Notes: generated by a model not told the origin, from the sequence alone. A stretch of DNA of 64,000 bases from Sycobia sp. Sy_11 (GCA_018907035.1 JACCIC010000001.1:2532501-2596500), one strand, 5' to 3'; positions 12,393-26,704 are shown, numbered from the stretch's first letter. Numbers and translations are program-made.

Positions 12393-15300
12393 CTATATAA
12401 AAAAGAAACAAATTGATGAACATAAAGCAAATAACTTAAAAAATTACACAATAAAATCAAATATTAATAAGATTGCTCCTCAAAAAATTCCATAATATAC
12501 GAGTTGTAAAACAAATAATTGAAATAATAATGTTTAAAAATTTATCTACTGTTATATGTAAGTTATATATTACTAATACAGAAAAAATTCTGAAATTTGT
12601 ACACGTAGAAAAAAAATTTAGAATTGAAAATGTCCGTTTTTACTATTATATTATGATGATAATCAAGCAAAAGAAAATGATGTTTAATACTAAATATATA
12701 TACGAAATGTTCATAATCATATAAAGAACATTATAGTTCGCGAAAAGTTATCCTGATTGTCCTTAAAATTAATCATTTGGTTTCATAAGTAATTGAAAAT
12801 TAAATTTGCATAATGCTACAATGACCTTTTGTTCAACATTCTCTTGAACTCTGTTTTCTGTTGAAGAACTAATTAAAAATTATTATGAAAGTGGATTGAC
12901 AAAGAAAGAGCGAATTTCTTTCCATTAAATGCATAAAAAATTACACACCTATAAGGAGACTCTTCTTCTAAATTTTCTTCCGTACCCATTAAAGCATTAT
13001 ACAGAGCGTTGGGTCTCACGGTCAACGTGAGTTCGCCGGTACCGGTATCTCTCGACTGCCGTATCAAATTGACAACGTGCTCGTGCAGCATGCCATTAAC
13101 GTCTATACCGTTTATATAAACAACCTGATCGCCCTCGTTTAATTTCGGATAGCAGCGATCTGCGGGCGTGTTGGGGGCCACGCGCGACACCAGTATCGGC
13201 ATGTCGAGATCTAAGCCGCCCTTCACGTTGAAGCCGAATCGGCCCTGCTCGTCCGGCGTAATTCTTATAGTGACCAAACCTTCCTCCAATGCCTGAATTT
13301 TGAGAAATAGCAATAATAGCGAGTGGCGCATCGAAAATTTCCTTAGATAAAACGGAAAAGGTTTCAGTGAAAACTTACTTGTGGAGCCGGAGAACTCGCG
13401 GGCTCGCTATAATCCGGGGTTTCGTAGATATTTCTTTCCAGAGTTGCGTCATCGTCCGCGTAACTCAAGACTCGAGAGCCGAGCATGGGTGAAAAAGCGC
13501 CACCGGTACTTTGTACATGCGAGCCCGTTACTTCTTCCCGTGGTGCCAGAAAGCCTCCCTCGCTGCAAAATAATCATTTCATAAATTAATAACTATATGC
13601 AACATAGCAGGACGTTAAAGCAAATATTTTAATATTACGTACTCGTCGCTCTGATTTCCTTCTCCCCATGCCTGCCGAGGTTCACGAGCACCAAGTGATT
13701 GTACTTTATTATCATAAGACCTAGAAGGCCTACCAGTGGATACTAGTTTTCCTTTCTCGTCCGAAATAGGCAGAGGCAAGATTCCATGAATTAATTTTTT
13801 ACTAGGTGATCTAGATATAAAATAAAATGTTTAGCAAATATTTTATTTATTAAAAAATTGTTTACTTATCATGTTCACTACTTAAATAAAGTTATTTACC
13901 TAATAAAGGTCCTTTCCACGCGAGCTCGATGCTTTCCATCTTCCACTGTTTGGAATTCAGTACGACCGGAGTACGTGAATCGGCTGCTTAACGCTAGCGG
14001 AAACCGACGGGGTCGTAATTTAGGACTGTGCAATCTAAAGAACGTGTGATGCTCTACGCAAGATTTCCATAAGTTTTTAGAGCTTCGATACGTTTGCATA
14101 TTAAAACCTAATAAAGTATCATAATTTTCGGACTGGAAAGCCAAAAAAATTTGAAATTAAAATAAAATAAAACGCAGTATAATAAGCAAATGATCTTATG
14201 TTGATGTAAAAAATATTACCTGTTCTCTCCTGAGTTGTATGAAAAATTGTTTACGTTTAAATGAGATCTTTACGATTTTTGACCAAGAAAAAACATTGAT
14301 TCGAACGTTATTTTGAAACACTACTAATCCTATAGATGTTACACCTAATTGAATTTCTTTATTTGCAGAGTCCTATAATTAAAATAATTGTTTATTGAAG
14401 TGAAATTTTTTATTACATTAATTATAACCAAGATAAAATACAGAAAATAAAAATATACATCGACAATTTAAGAGATAAATTTTATATATGTATTCGGTAT
14501 ATATAAAATTTATTTCAAACTAAGATAACGATAAGGAGGCATACCCTTGCCTTATGTAACTCCACTCCATACATATCCAGACGTTTGGCATGATCAAGAA
14601 AGTTAAATTCAGCATCAGCTGGTAATTGGCCTCTGAAACAACAAATTCATTACATGTAGGTAACTTTACTGTTGTAAATATTAATTATAGATAAAAAATA
14701 TAGTTACTTATGCAATTTATGTAATTCACAAATTTTTCTTTCCATTTCTTCAGTTTGACCTGGTAAAAGTTGTAATCGGGAAAGATATCCTGCCCCATGC
14801 TCTTCTGGATGATAATCACCAAGTTCAGCTATGACAATATTATGTGAGTTTAATACCAAATAATAAACAAAATTTTAATTTAATGAACCACTTACATTGA
14901 GCAGTATAACTGGCAATTAGACAAGCAGTACTTGGAGGTAATTGAAGTTTTCCTTGCAAAATATCTCTTCTAATTTGTAAATAAAACTGATATCTAGTAT
15001 ATTCTTCTTGTAATTTACTTGGATCTGATACATAAAATTTGACTCTAAAAAAAAACTGTCCACCTTTGCTCCTTATTTGTTTCTTTACTAGTTTTGATGG
15101 ATCTAACCACCGCTAAAAAAAATATATAAATATAGATATATATATATAAACAATTCATACAATTAAAAGTTTGATATTTTTCAAATTCTTATTAAGAAAA
15201 ATGTAAGTAGGAAGACCAAATTCTTACCATTACATCAGAGTTGGGAGAAGTTGATGAGACTGATCCATTTTCAGCGTACTGCAATCCAAAGTAATCTTTT

Positions 15301-15623
15301 TCTATAAGTTCTAAATGTTGAAATACTAAATCTAAAAGTGCTTGTCCTTTTGCCCTCTTCTGTTAAATATTAGACAATAAATATTATTAATTTAATAATA
15401 TCAATTAAATCTATTTAAATTATTATAATTACACTACTTTTATAGAATTATACCAATATTGTAAAGTACTCACATCTAGTTGAAAGGTGTGCTGCGTATC
15501 GTCTAAAAAGACGACAGTGGCAGAGAGGGTTTTCAGTCTTCGATCTCGCGCCAGTTCTGCACCACGAACGTGGTAGCTCCCACTGGAGCCACTCAGCGCT
15601 CGACGTGAAACACTCTCGATCAT
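10465..15623 (-). CDS. Ptpmeg: Ptpmeg/PTPN4-type non-receptor tyrosine phosphatase (FERM-PDZ-PTP), 14 coding exons, complete
   Basis: Cytosolic, membrane-cytoskeleton-associated protein tyrosine phosphatase of the PTPN3/PTPN4 family, which hydrolyses phosphotyrosine. Exons, in transcript order: 15623-15474, 15359-15228, 15112-14896, 14828-14708, 14632-14545, 14372-14220, 14132-13900, 13810-13643, 13562-13379, 13292-12949, 12392-12193, 12096-11753, 11069-10785, 10548-10465. All borders are GT-AG, phases match at every junction, and the sum is 2703 nt, or 900 residues plus TAA; vertebrate PTPN4 is about 926. The ATG at 15623-15621 was chosen because the following residues ([13 protein letters not shown]) align with the family N terminus, and in-frame sequence further 5' looks like untranslated sequence before a possible acceptor near 15670. 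The FERM domain spans about residues 18-320, the PDZ about 486-574 and the PTP about 630-890. Catalytic Cys is near residue 827 ([10 protein letters not shown]), the WPD-loop Asp near 795 and the P-loop Arg near 833. No frameshift or stop was seen. Confidence 0.95.
12949..13292 (-). other. Ptpmeg: PDZ-domain exon of Ptpmeg (exon 10)
   Basis: One 344-nt exon holds nearly the whole PDZ domain. It reads [21 protein letters not shown] (carboxylate-binding loop [10 protein letters not shown]), then [28 protein letters not shown] (cited motifs: [21 protein letters not shown]) and ends at [15 protein letters not shown] strand F. Both closely fit the PTPN3/4 PDZ, which binds C-terminal peptides and regulates the catalytic domain. 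Exons 8-9 (13379-13810) encode the low-complexity Ser/Pro/Arg linker between FERM and PDZ. Confidence 0.92.
13900..15623 (-). other. Ptpmeg: FERM-domain coding segment of Ptpmeg (exons 1-7)
   Basis: These seven exons encode the N-terminal FERM module. Readable family landmarks include [46 protein letters not shown] (only key parts cited: [20 protein letters not shown]), [20 protein letters not shown] and [17 protein letters not shown]. The last two mark the F2/F3 lobes. The exon-7 end is Arg/Ser-rich and leads into the FERM-adjacent region. In this family the FERM domain targets the enzyme to membrane and cytoskeletal partners. Confidence 0.93.
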
Positions 15624-17570
15624 CTCCAGGAACCGAAGGCGCGTTAACCACCTTCGCGGCACCACCTCTCTGATACTTTGATTACCTAAATAGTATTTGT
15701 GCAATTGATAATATCTCTTTTGTAATATAAAATTTTTATAATAGCTATATTTATTATTCTATAATTTTATACTTATAAAATTGTACACAAATTATAAATA
15801 ATCTGTTAATTAATTTATAAGTTTCTTATAACAAACTTTTTTGAAGCTGTTAATAATGTTTTAAAATTTTTTTTACAATAATTTTAAACAAGTAGTGTAT
15901 GTGTTTACAATAATATTTTATTTATTGTACATTTAGTGTTTACAAAAAATAACAATAATTTAGAATAATGTAAACTATAGACAAAATATAAAGTATAAAA
16001 TTAATGAACAAAATACTACTTTCTTAACAAGAGTTAATAAATTTACTTAATATTATCAGTAATCAATATTAAATAATAAGAACAATAGTCTACTTTGACT
16101 TTGTCTTTGTTCCTTTTAGTTTGTTTAAACAAAATTGTTATACATTTCACACAAATGTTATAACTAATAGCACAATAAATAATAACATCACTTAATCTTT
16201 TTTATTAATGTAAAGTAATATTTATAAATAAATTTGTTACCATTAAGATAACATTGTTATTAAAAATAAATTGACAAATTGTTAAGCTATCAAAACACTT
16301 GTTTTATGTCAATTCAAAAAAAAAGTAAAAAACCCTTGCATATTCACAATTGAATTTGTCATTAGTTAATGCAAAGCAAAGTTTTATTGCTTAATTTGCG
16401 TTATATTTGCAATTTTTCGCCACTGAATCCAAGTAAAGTAGCATTTATTAAAAAATGGCAAAAGTATATTTTAAAAAATTTCTTGTTAGAAAATCATAAT
16501 AGACTTCTGACATTTTTTCCTGACTAGAGCAGTGATCTAATATTAGCACACCATAATCTCCTCATTGCATTGTACAAGTCCATGAATTAGAAGAGTATGT
16601 AATTTTTTGCATTAGCAGTAAGCAATTTGCAAATATCAAGCATGAGCTAAATTATTGTTTAATTACATTCCGTAGATGTCATATTCTCGATCTACTGGGC
16701 CTGCAGGGGTCAGTGATCCAGTCTGTTATATAATCCAGTCAGCAACTATTCATCAATGATGCAGAGGTAATATGGAGCAGAGAATTCTCAAAATAGTTTT
16801 AAGAATACAGAGAAAGCTCCTTAGCAACAAATGTCATAAAAGAGCAACTAGATGTGCATTCAGCACCCATCGTGTGAATTCTAAGCTATGATCCCAAAAT
16901 TCCTATCCTAACTCTCAAATACATTTGTAAATTCCTTTTCAGAATCTAAAAACAGATTTAGCGACTCTTTTCTATTTGTACTACTCAAGATTTTGCAGGC
17001 ACAGTAGGCATAGTAGCTCTGGATAGAGTGAATACTGAATTGTTTAAAAATATATACTTTGCTTTATTTAAACTACATTCATCTTTAGTATACCCATAAT
17101 TCATTACTGTATAGAACAAAATATTTGTAAGAATACTACTTTTAATTGTCTTTGTAGAAGTAAATAGACAACTTTTAAATAGACAAAAAGGGTTCTATAA
17201 AAATTATTTATTAAATATTTAAAATTATTTATTACGTATTGTGATCATTATTCGAAAGAATACTATACACGAATGCTGTAGAAATTATAATGTTATAATA
17301 TATATTTTTAAATTGCACACAAATATATCAAAACTAATACAATACATATATAATTTAGAAATGATTTCTTATTTAAAATAAAAGAATGAACAGAATATGT
17401 ACTACTATAGAATGAAAATTCAATGAAAGTACCCAAAATGTCAGTAAAAAGTTGACCGTTTCAAAATCTGCAAAGACATACCCAAGTATAAACTATAATT
17501 AGATTGTTATAGATATGTAAAAGAGAGCATAAACCAAATACATAATTGTATATTTGACACTCACGATCAT
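15624..17570 (-). other. Probable intron/5' leader region of Ptpmeg
   Basis: AT-rich with no recognisable coding segment. On the minus strand an acceptor-like TATCAG at about 15672-15670 would join a short 5' untranslated stretch to the ATG at 15623. A donor-like GTGAGT at 17564-17559 follows a GC-richer stretch (17565 to about 17700) with no strong reading frame. The simplest reading is a noncoding first exon near 17.57-17.7 kb spliced over a 1.9 kb intron. This is inference from splice-like motifs only. Confidence 0.35.
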
Positions 17571-18544
17571 GATACGTCACAGCAAAGTAACAGCAATTTT
17601 GCGATAACAAAATTCAGATGTCTCCGCCCCGCGTCATTGGACACCTGCACCGGGGCTTGTACACACTTTGCAGCAGTTCCCCAGCAGCAATAGCAGAGAA
17701 GCGGCGCTCTTATTATTCTTATTTATTCTTCTCTTTCAAAAACAGGCCCCCTCGTAGGGAAGCCAACAAACACTGAATTGCCCGGAGGACTTTCTTTCGG
17801 CAATTAATTGCAATTAAGGACAATTGACAACAATTGGTCGTTGAAAACTTTCCAAGATATATACATATATATATACATAGGCCCGACTGTCTCGCTCCCG
17901 CGTTTGTGCTCACTCGCTCTTTCTCTCTCCTTCCTCTCCTTTTCTCGTCGACGCTTTTTTTTAATTCACGAGAGAAGCGACACACGAAACACACACCGCC
18001 TATTATACATCTATATAGTACGCACTAATGCACACAGTACACACTGGTGAATCACCTCTTTCATATTTTATTAGACATCAGTGATTATGATCTATAATTA
18101 TTACGAGAGTTATCAGGAGATATACAATAAAAGCCTTCGATTTCGTTGATGACGATCTTGAAAGCTCTCTCCGTAGTCCACACACGCGTATATTCCTTTT
18201 TTTCTCACTCGCGCTGCTCCACCTTCTGCATGCGCTTGTGTGTGCTTGTGCGTGTGCGTCACACCCCGTGTGTCGTTCGTTGTGGCGATTTTTCGGAGCC
18301 AAAGCAAAGAGGAACCAAAAGAGCGCGCGCGCGCGCACGGGGGGAAAGGGCGAAGAAATAAGTATAGGGAGGTACTGCCGCCGTTGTTGCTCGCGATGTG
18401 CGTGCGCGCTGCGGTGGTGTGGTGGTATCTTCTTTCTCCCTCTCTCCTCGTTCCTTTCTATGGTTCCTTTGCTTTGGCCTCTCTCTTTCTCTCACTCTTC
18501 GTTTTACGCGCCTCTTTCACACTTTCGCGCAGTATAATAAAATG

Positions 18545-18608
<64 letters not shown>

Positions 18609-18900
18609 GAAACAGTACCAGGCAATACACAAAATATCCGATTTGGAGGTTAACAGAGTACGAGAAAGCCCCGTAACTGCTACTGGGACAACATCTATAT
18701 AAGTCAAGATATATAAGGCTATACTGATATGATTCCTGGTATAAGCCGATATGATACAGATTGTGTCTTATGTATACCTGTGTATATAAAACTGATAAAA
18801 CTTTCTCTGACACTGACACTTTGTGATCTGACCACTTTCACCACGCGACGCGCGCGCGAGCAACGAGCGGCGAGACGCGATCACAAAACAGTGCGGCTCA
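17570..18900. promoter_or_regulatory. GC-richer candidate promoter region 5' of Ptpmeg
   Basis: This stretch is clearly richer in G+C and CpG than its surroundings. It contains CG-repeat patches (18332-18345), a (GA)n tract at 18546-18606 and several CG clusters near 18850. It lies just upstream of the minus-strand Ptpmeg gene, where its promoter would be expected. No unambiguous TATA or initiator was found. The reading frames here are low-complexity and I do not believe they are coding. Confidence 0.3.
18546..18606. repeat. (GA)n microsatellite
   Basis: About 30 GA units in the GC-richer region 5' of Ptpmeg. Confidence 0.95.
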
Positions 18901-18944
18901 TATCGCAGCCTCCAGATAGTTGTTTGACAAGTGTCGACCACCGA

Positions 18945-18945
<1 letters not shown>

Positions 18946-19013
<68 letters not shown>
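18946..19013. repeat. (AT)n microsatellite
   Basis: About 33 AT units, among the longest in the window. Confidence 0.95.
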
Positions 19014-19016
<3 letters not shown>

Positions 19017-22000
19017 CACACGCTGGTACTCTCTGCGGAAGTGTACTTTCCCCTCCTCTTTCTTTATATTCAATCGACGTTTTTTACTGTGGTCTGATAC
19101 GCCGCACCCCTATTGCACCCTTTCTTCTTTACTATTATTATTATTCTTATTATTATCATTATTATTTTCTTCTGTCGGATCGTTGTTACAAGGGGAGACC
19201 AATGCGAATGGGGAATGTTCCCCCTTTGATCGTTTAATAATATAAAATTTGTATTTGGGGTTCGCGTTTTGCGAATAAGCTGCGGAGTTGTGATCGCTTT
19301 TCTGCATATTATATCATCCACTCTAGCCTCGAGAGTTGGAGAATGTGTGAGAGTGTGCGCGCGCGCGTGCAGAAAAATCGATGACACCTTTTTTCTATTA
19401 TATTTTTGAGTTCGATTAATTATTTTAGCAATCTGGCTATCGGAGAAAGTTTTCACAAGTATTGCATATTAAACAATGGGAGGAAAAAATTTGGTTACTA
19501 TATTATAGTTCTGTGGCCCATCCGATGTCGCGAGGATTTATGAGTTTCTATAATTTAATTCTTTCTTCAAAAAACTAGGCCAAAATTCTGTTACATCGGT
19601 TCCTATCATTTATTTTAATATCCCACATATTACTTTATTAGCAGTGAGAAACTTTAGAAGATTATTTATCCCATGTAATATTTATATTGTAGTAAATATA
19701 TGCATAGAAGGTATAATTTATATATATATATAATATTGTTCTATAAATTATATCTTCGATCTGGTATGAATTAATATAAAAAAGAATTAATTTAAAAATT
19801 ATTATGATGTGTCCATTACATAACTTCGTATTTTTGTTACGTTATAAATTTTCTTGAAGCAAGCTTTTGTGATTTTGTAATTGATATGTTTGAAAGAAAT
19901 TTCAGTTAAGTAGAACAATGTGGTTCATAAAACAACAAACAGGCACCTGTTGAAAATTGCGTCCAAATATTTTAAGATTCAAATTGTTTTGCAACTTTAT
20001 AATATTATAATTATATAGCTTTATAGGGTATTGGTTTAACGCAAAATTCTTGCAAAACTCATGATTGCAAAAATCATTAAATCAAAAATTGGGAAAACAA
20101 TGCGCTTGAATTTTTGATCAATTCTGATAAAATTCTGTATATGTATAGGCATAATGGCGAAATTTTTTCTTCTATAATTATGATCATTATTTCTATATGT
20201 TAAAAGCACGGTTAAAAGTAAGGCCACGGCATTTAGGTGTCGAACTTTGCCAGGCTGAAAGACGTATGTTAGCTCGAATTACCTCTAGAATCAATCCTGC
20301 ATAGGTTTAAAACCCAAACGCTCTCCCATTCTCCAGATATAACGATATGCTTTTTTATTTACGAATTCGTGCAAATTTCCTCGGTCGAAGGAATAGCAAA
20401 TCAAGGAAAAAAGTTCTAACAAACTTGTGCCCTGAAATGCATAAGTGTATATATAGTTTCCAAGTTATTGAAATTGACAGTTGAATTGCCGTATAGACGG
20501 CAGGCCATCGTTTGATAACGTGAATACATACATTCGCGTCCTAACTTCAATGGACAATAGCAAGGAAACTATACGATTGTATATATATATATATATACAC
20601 ATCGTCGCTCCCGAATAGTAAGGATAGCATCTCGAAAGCCAGTCGAATAACATATTGTATTTCAAAAGCCGGTAGAAAAGGGTAGTATATCTCATTGGCG
20701 ATTCCAAGAAGGTGGCATCTCGTAGAAAATGTTGTTTGACTGAAATTTAAGTTGGCAGCGCTGACTATAAATATTTTAGGAATTTCATATAAAGAGTGAA
20801 AAAAATCTTTGGTGATATTACTCGTATCTCGTCCGCGAAATAAGTATATTTATTATTAGGCACACTTTCAAAATCTTAATAATCATAATTAATAATAAAT
20901 TCGAATCAGGGGCGAGAATAGATTTTTCATTGCGCCAGTAACTATTACAAATTACTTTTTCCTTTGTATTAAGAGAGAAATTTGAATGGAAATGAAATTC
21001 CTCACAGAAGTCATCCAATTAAGTACACCCGTTGGACATCGAGCCATATACCGTCCGAGTACAAAAATTACCCGTGGAAGTCTAATTTTTTACTTATTAC
21101 TTCCTATGCTCCTGATTCGAGATTATCATTAATTACGAGTATCAATATTAAAACTGTTACCTAATAGTACATATTAGGTAGACGATATACGAGTAGTGTA
21201 CGATAACTATTTTTTTCGACCATTAAAATAAATCCCGCAAAAATTGAGTGCCAGTGCTGCCAATATAAATTTAAAAAGACAAAAAAAATTGTTTCCGAGA
21301 TACTATTTTCTTTTCTTAAATTAACATTGAAAAACTACCTTACTGTTCAGGAGCGACGATATAAGTTCAGTCGAACGTTTTTACTTGAAATTTTATTCTT
21401 TTTTAGAATCCGTCGTCAGAAGTAGGAGTTTACACGAAAAAATATTTGTCGACCACACGGTGCGCCAAATTTTTACAGGAAAAGTACACATATATACGAA
21501 TTAGTAAGTAATGAATTACAATAAATCTTGAGAACGGAAGTGAGCGAGATTCTATAAAGCTTGTCAATCTCGTTTTGAAGGTAATCGGAGCTGCTATAAG
21601 TATGGACCAAATCTCTTACCCGAATGTCACGGCTACTCCTTGCCTGAAAAAATTATGTTACTCATGCAGTCGAATCTTGTACAATTTCAAGTCTCCAATC
21701 ACATGTGATACATAAATAAAATTAAAGGGTTTTGCGACGATAGTTTGGGAAAGGAAGCAATGATATATATGTTATGTGCCAAAAAGAATTCATCATTCGT
21801 AAAAGAATGCATAAAAATCTATAGAAATCATAAGTTTTGTATTTTTCTTGAAAAATTGGAAATTGTAAACAATTTTTCAAAGAAAAATTACGAATCGTAT
21901 AATACTACATCTTTTCGGTTTTGCGCATTTTTCTCGAAAATCATTTTACTTCTAGAGTAAAATTTACGATGGGGAGGGGGGACTATGTATTTGAACGTGA

Positions 22001-23508
22001 TCTATAATGCGCATCTTTTAAGAAAATGATATAGTTAATATATATAGAGATCGAAGTGAACTGTTTTGTAGCACTGTTAACCTCGGTTTACCCGACTAAG
22101 AAATGTTTACTGTTCTTTATATTTATAATATATGTTTTAATGCACTTAACAATATGAGTTTCTCTAATTTATTAATCATTATATATATATTATATATAAA
22201 AATAATATATTAGAAAATGTATAGTAAATAGTAGATTTTTTGTCCTAATTCGTTATGTTCAAGGTCTGCATATCTAATGAATTATTAAAAGATTTTGTGA
22301 GCCGAACTCCAAAAACCGAGACCGCAAACTATATTTTATAATATTTACGACGACTTGTCAGAATTTCTTCCCATGTTTAGTCTATGCTTTTACTAAATTA
22401 TTAATAGTATTAGTATAAATATTCTTTTCTTATAAGTGAAAATAAATGCATTATGAATTATTAGTTTTTAATTTATTTTTTATACAATAATTGTGAATTA
22501 ATCTTCTCCTCGCTATATATACAATTTAGTGCCCCCCTCCTCCATCAAAAATCAATCGTTTCACTGCTACGGGTTTTTTGCTTTTTGTTTGTTTATGTCG
22601 ATAAACTTCTCGACCAGAGAATCTCTGTCTCGACAATCTCTAGAAGATCCTTTGATAACAACCCAATCACACAATCACCAAACAACACAATCTCCCAATC
22701 ACACATGCGTGCGCGCGCCCGAAAACGCGCGCACACACACACACATGCAGCCGCGCGCGCGTCCATTGGAGTAAGCACGAGGAAAATGATGAAAACTTCG
22801 ACGTTATAATCATCATTATATGTGAGTTTGTAATTTGTATATGTGTACCCCGATGTACCTCTATATTCATATGGGTATAATTTAAACTTGATTACCTTTG
22901 GCCTAATTACTAATATCTGAGTATTTTGTAATATATATATAATACACACATACATATATATTATATACTATATACGAACACGCGCAATCATAATTAATAC
23001 TTATTCTTTATAGATATATAATGATCTAAAGTTTCCTAACAGTATGTATATAAAGATCAATGATATGTACTAATTACGTTTTAATTAAATACTGTCATTA
23101 CTGTATTTATAGCTTATGTATGTTACGTGAAATATAATTAATAAAAAATTATATAATGACAAAAATATACTACACGAGAAATTCAACTCGACCAATTCTT
23201 TCGTAAAATATTGTGATTAAGAAATGAGTTTCATTAATAAAAGATATTAAATAAGGATATTTGTTAATTGAATTATTATATTGATTTTAATAATGTCACG
23301 TTGAAGTATAAATTATAAAGTGTTCGCGGGAATTTCTTTGAAAATAATGAGTGCAATGTTGAAGCAGGTCTGTATCATTCGTTTGCATATAAGTAAATTA
23401 ATTACACACACGCGCGCACACACACACGAATAAAAATTGCAATGACATATAGATTAAAATTAAAAAAAATTAAATAACTAGAACAAATAAATATGTTATT
23501 AAAGGAAT

Positions 23509-23552
23509 GACACACACACACACACACACACACTCTCTCTCTCTCTCTCTCA
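23509..23552. repeat. Compound (CA)n-(CT)n microsatellite
   Basis: CA units run directly into CT units. Confidence 0.9.
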
Positions 23553-24650
23553 CTCCTGTCTCGGCTTTGTCCGTGATAGTATAACCTGACCGACTTATCA
23601 AATAGTTAAATACTGCCTATATGTAAAAAATACTTTATATATAAGTATATATTGCCTGTAGTCCTATAGATAATTTTACCTATAATAATATTTTTGCAGA
23701 ACAAAATTAAGAATCCTGCCTCAGGACCCCCTGAAACATTGACAGTGGCGTAGCTGTATTCAGTTAGTCCCGGGATAGTCCCCTCGCCTTATTTTTTAAA
23801 ATATTTATGATTTTTGGTGTGCTAATGACGAATATCGTAACAGCTTTAGACGAATATGGAATATTTATTCCTAATCAATGAAAACTCCATAAAGATCATG
23901 TTTGTTGAATTTATTTTAGAAAATAAAAAAGTTGCCAAAAGATTAAACCAAAATAATATAGAGCTCATTAAAATACATGTTTTTTAGTTCTATACAATTT
24001 TTCGGTACAAACAACATTCTGGAGAAAAGTTTAACAATTCCATCTCGGGATCCCTCGAACAATTCTGTGTTCATACAAAATACAGATACCTTCGAATACA
24101 TTTTCTCGAAAAATGCTGATAATATAGAATATAAAAATAAAAATGCTGATAAAATAGAAAATAAACTCATAGTATAAAAAATGTATTTTCATAAGATCTA
24201 CAACAATTGTTTGAAATATTTTTTTTTATTTTTTAAGTAGACTAAAACAAAATTCAATAATTTTAAATAAATGCATTTCTTGAAATTGAAGGAACGAAAT
24301 ATTTATTTAATATAAACAACTGTTTTTCATTATAAAAATGTTAATTTAATATACTTAACATTATATACTTAAGTGTATCAACTGATTTAGTTGATACAAT
24401 ATTGTTTAATTTAAAAAAATATTATTAATTGTCTAAAAATAATTTATTGAAATTGACTAAATAAAATTCATTTTCAAAGTGCATTAAATTTAATTTCATA
24501 AGCATATCATTAATTTTAATATCTGGATTGTTAAAAATGAAAATGTTTCAAATAATTTATCGCCAAGTGGGTCCAATATTTTCATCGCAATTCTGATGTA
24601 ACGCGTGCCTCTACCGGTTCGGACAATTATAAATAGGCTCTTAAAATTTA

Positions 24651-24653
<3 letters not shown>

Positions 24654-24710
<57 letters not shown>
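24654..24710. repeat. (AT)n microsatellite
   Basis: About 27 AT units. Confidence 0.95.
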
Positions 24711-24712
<2 letters not shown>

Positions 24713-26457
24713 AGAAAAAAGTGTAAATATGAATATTCTTTATTGTAAAATAATGTAACCGTTTTTTGTCTGAACTTCATAATTAGATAATTTCTATCTT
24801 TCAATTATTTACAGCTAAAAAGAATGTATATTTGATACTGTAATTGCAATAACTATATATTTATATATTTTGAACGAATAAATTTGTTTTGTCTCTTTAC
24901 TTGTTATTTAAAATATTTAATGTTTTATATTTAATTTGTAATTTAAATAAAACTCTCAAAACATTTGAAAATTTTAATACTGAATCCCTGGGTCCTCAAA
25001 CCGTTATCTATAGGTTGTCGACACCTCACAGCTACTCCATTAAATCTGCGGTTCTTTAAGGTCGTAACTTTAAACAAAAAAAACTGGACTTTATAATACA
25101 GTCCATTTTTCTATAATTTCAAATAAGTTTGTTTTTTTATTAATAATCTTATCGATAGTCAGCTATACCGTATCGCTACCTACAACCTGAAGTGTACAAG
25201 TGGAATATCTTCTCCCTATTTCTTTTAGGTCTTGTGGTACAATTTTGTGCGATGGTGCAAATCTGCAGGTTCAAATCTATTATATTCAACATTTTATGCA
25301 TTGTAATCGTTATATATAATATATAAACTATATAATAATTTATAAACTATAGTTACAATATATTATATTCATATTTATATATACACAAAACAGTTTATTA
25401 TATTGCTTATTAAAATAAAAATATGTTATATGTTATCTGTATAAATATACTTTAAATCATTTTTATTAAACAGTGAGCAATTTTATCAATTTTATACATG
25501 ATTATAAAAGTCTACTTAAATATACCCTGCACATTATTCATTCTTATAAAACAACCGTACCAGTGTGTATTTATATACCGCATGATGTTATTGTGCTCAC
25601 TGAAAATAAGAAAAATATGCGTGAGCAATTTAGATAAAGAAATATCGGGAGTATGGTATAGTAAAATATTGATATGATCGATAGTTACTATTGCTATTAA
25701 CTGATATAAGCATAAGCTATAGGTATAGGCATAGGTATAGACAAATATAAGCTATAAGTAATTTAAAGTGTGAGCCCATTAAGGAAGCAAGGTTGTTACA
25801 AACGTAAAGGTCTAATGATTATAAACAGATTATATATATTATAATATCCTCCCTTTCTCTTGTCATACTTATTTGTATATATCTGATGTATACTTCTTAT
25901 TGTATTTGCAGAACGTAATTTGCAGTTAATAAAATTATCAATCAAACCTCTTTCTTTCTCTCCCGGCGATAAATTGCACGATCGGTTTCTCTTCCGGCTA
26001 ATTATTATTTGTTTATTGCGATTTATATTTAGCTTTTGAATAATTTATATATAGATCTTAAGATATATATGAAATTATAATGTAATGACTTTACTGTTAT
26101 TATAATATGAATATTTTTTGTCTTTACTCACCATTTTTCTTCATTATATAATTTTTAATCAGTAAAATCTTATTATAACTTATATGAATTTAATAAACTA
26201 AATGTAATAACTAATAAATTACATTAAAATCCTTTCAGCCGTATAAACTAAATTGATTAAATTTGATATGGATAATTTTTGAAGTTTTAGTTTTATCTCT
26301 ACTGATTCTTATAGGTCCTATCATTGACTCATCTTAGGTTCGTCATGTTTTAAAAATCCCAAATTTAAAGAACCCTATATTATACGCCAAGCTATAACTA
26401 GGCATGCATGACTATATACTTATCTATACATATATATATTCTCTCTCATGTAATATG

Positions 26458-26458
<1 letters not shown>

Positions 26459-26512
<54 letters not shown>
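26459..26512. repeat. (AT)n microsatellite
   Basis: About 26 AT units. Confidence 0.95.
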
Positions 26513-26515
<3 letters not shown>

Positions 26516-26559
26516 CACATACATACGTATATACCTGGTTTACACACTCTGCTATCCCA

Positions 26560-26683
26560 TTTGTCCATGCGTTTCCATATGTCGCATTATCGTGTACTGT
26601 GTATGCGCGTGCGTGAGTGGTGTGTGCTTGCCAGTGTATGCTACTGCTGCAGAAATTGCTGATGGTATACAGTATATGCTAAG
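26560..26683 (+). promoter_or_regulatory. Candidate noncoding first exon/donor for Rer1
   Basis: The plus strand has a GT/GC-rich stretch that ends in a good donor context (AAG|GTGAGC at 26684), directly followed by a long (GA)n tract at 26692-26795. Rer1's first coding exon begins with an acceptor at 27961, so an upstream leader exon is required somewhere. This is the best nearby donor I noticed, but nothing else ties it to Rer1. Confidence 0.2.
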
Positions 26684-26691
26684 GTGAGCGA

Positions 26692-26704
26692 AAGAGAGAG
26701 AAAG

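Larger units (their letters stand above)
19250..26450. other. Intergenic AT-rich sequence between Ptpmeg and Rer1
   Basis: I see no gene. It contains CA/CG-repeat patches (22710-22760, 23405-23430), (CA)n-(CT)n at 23509-23552 and (AT)n at 24654-24710. A short palindrome CCTAATAGTACATATTAGG lies at about 21160-21179. A 66-75 codon stretch open on both strands at 23943-24177 has no recognised similarity. Confidence 0.4.

Noticed and set aside
18238..18653. Overlapping 90-137 codon frames near 18.4 kb
   Set aside because: Low-complexity Ser/Arg/Leu frames created by the GA tract and CG-rich patches; no motif, no splice context.
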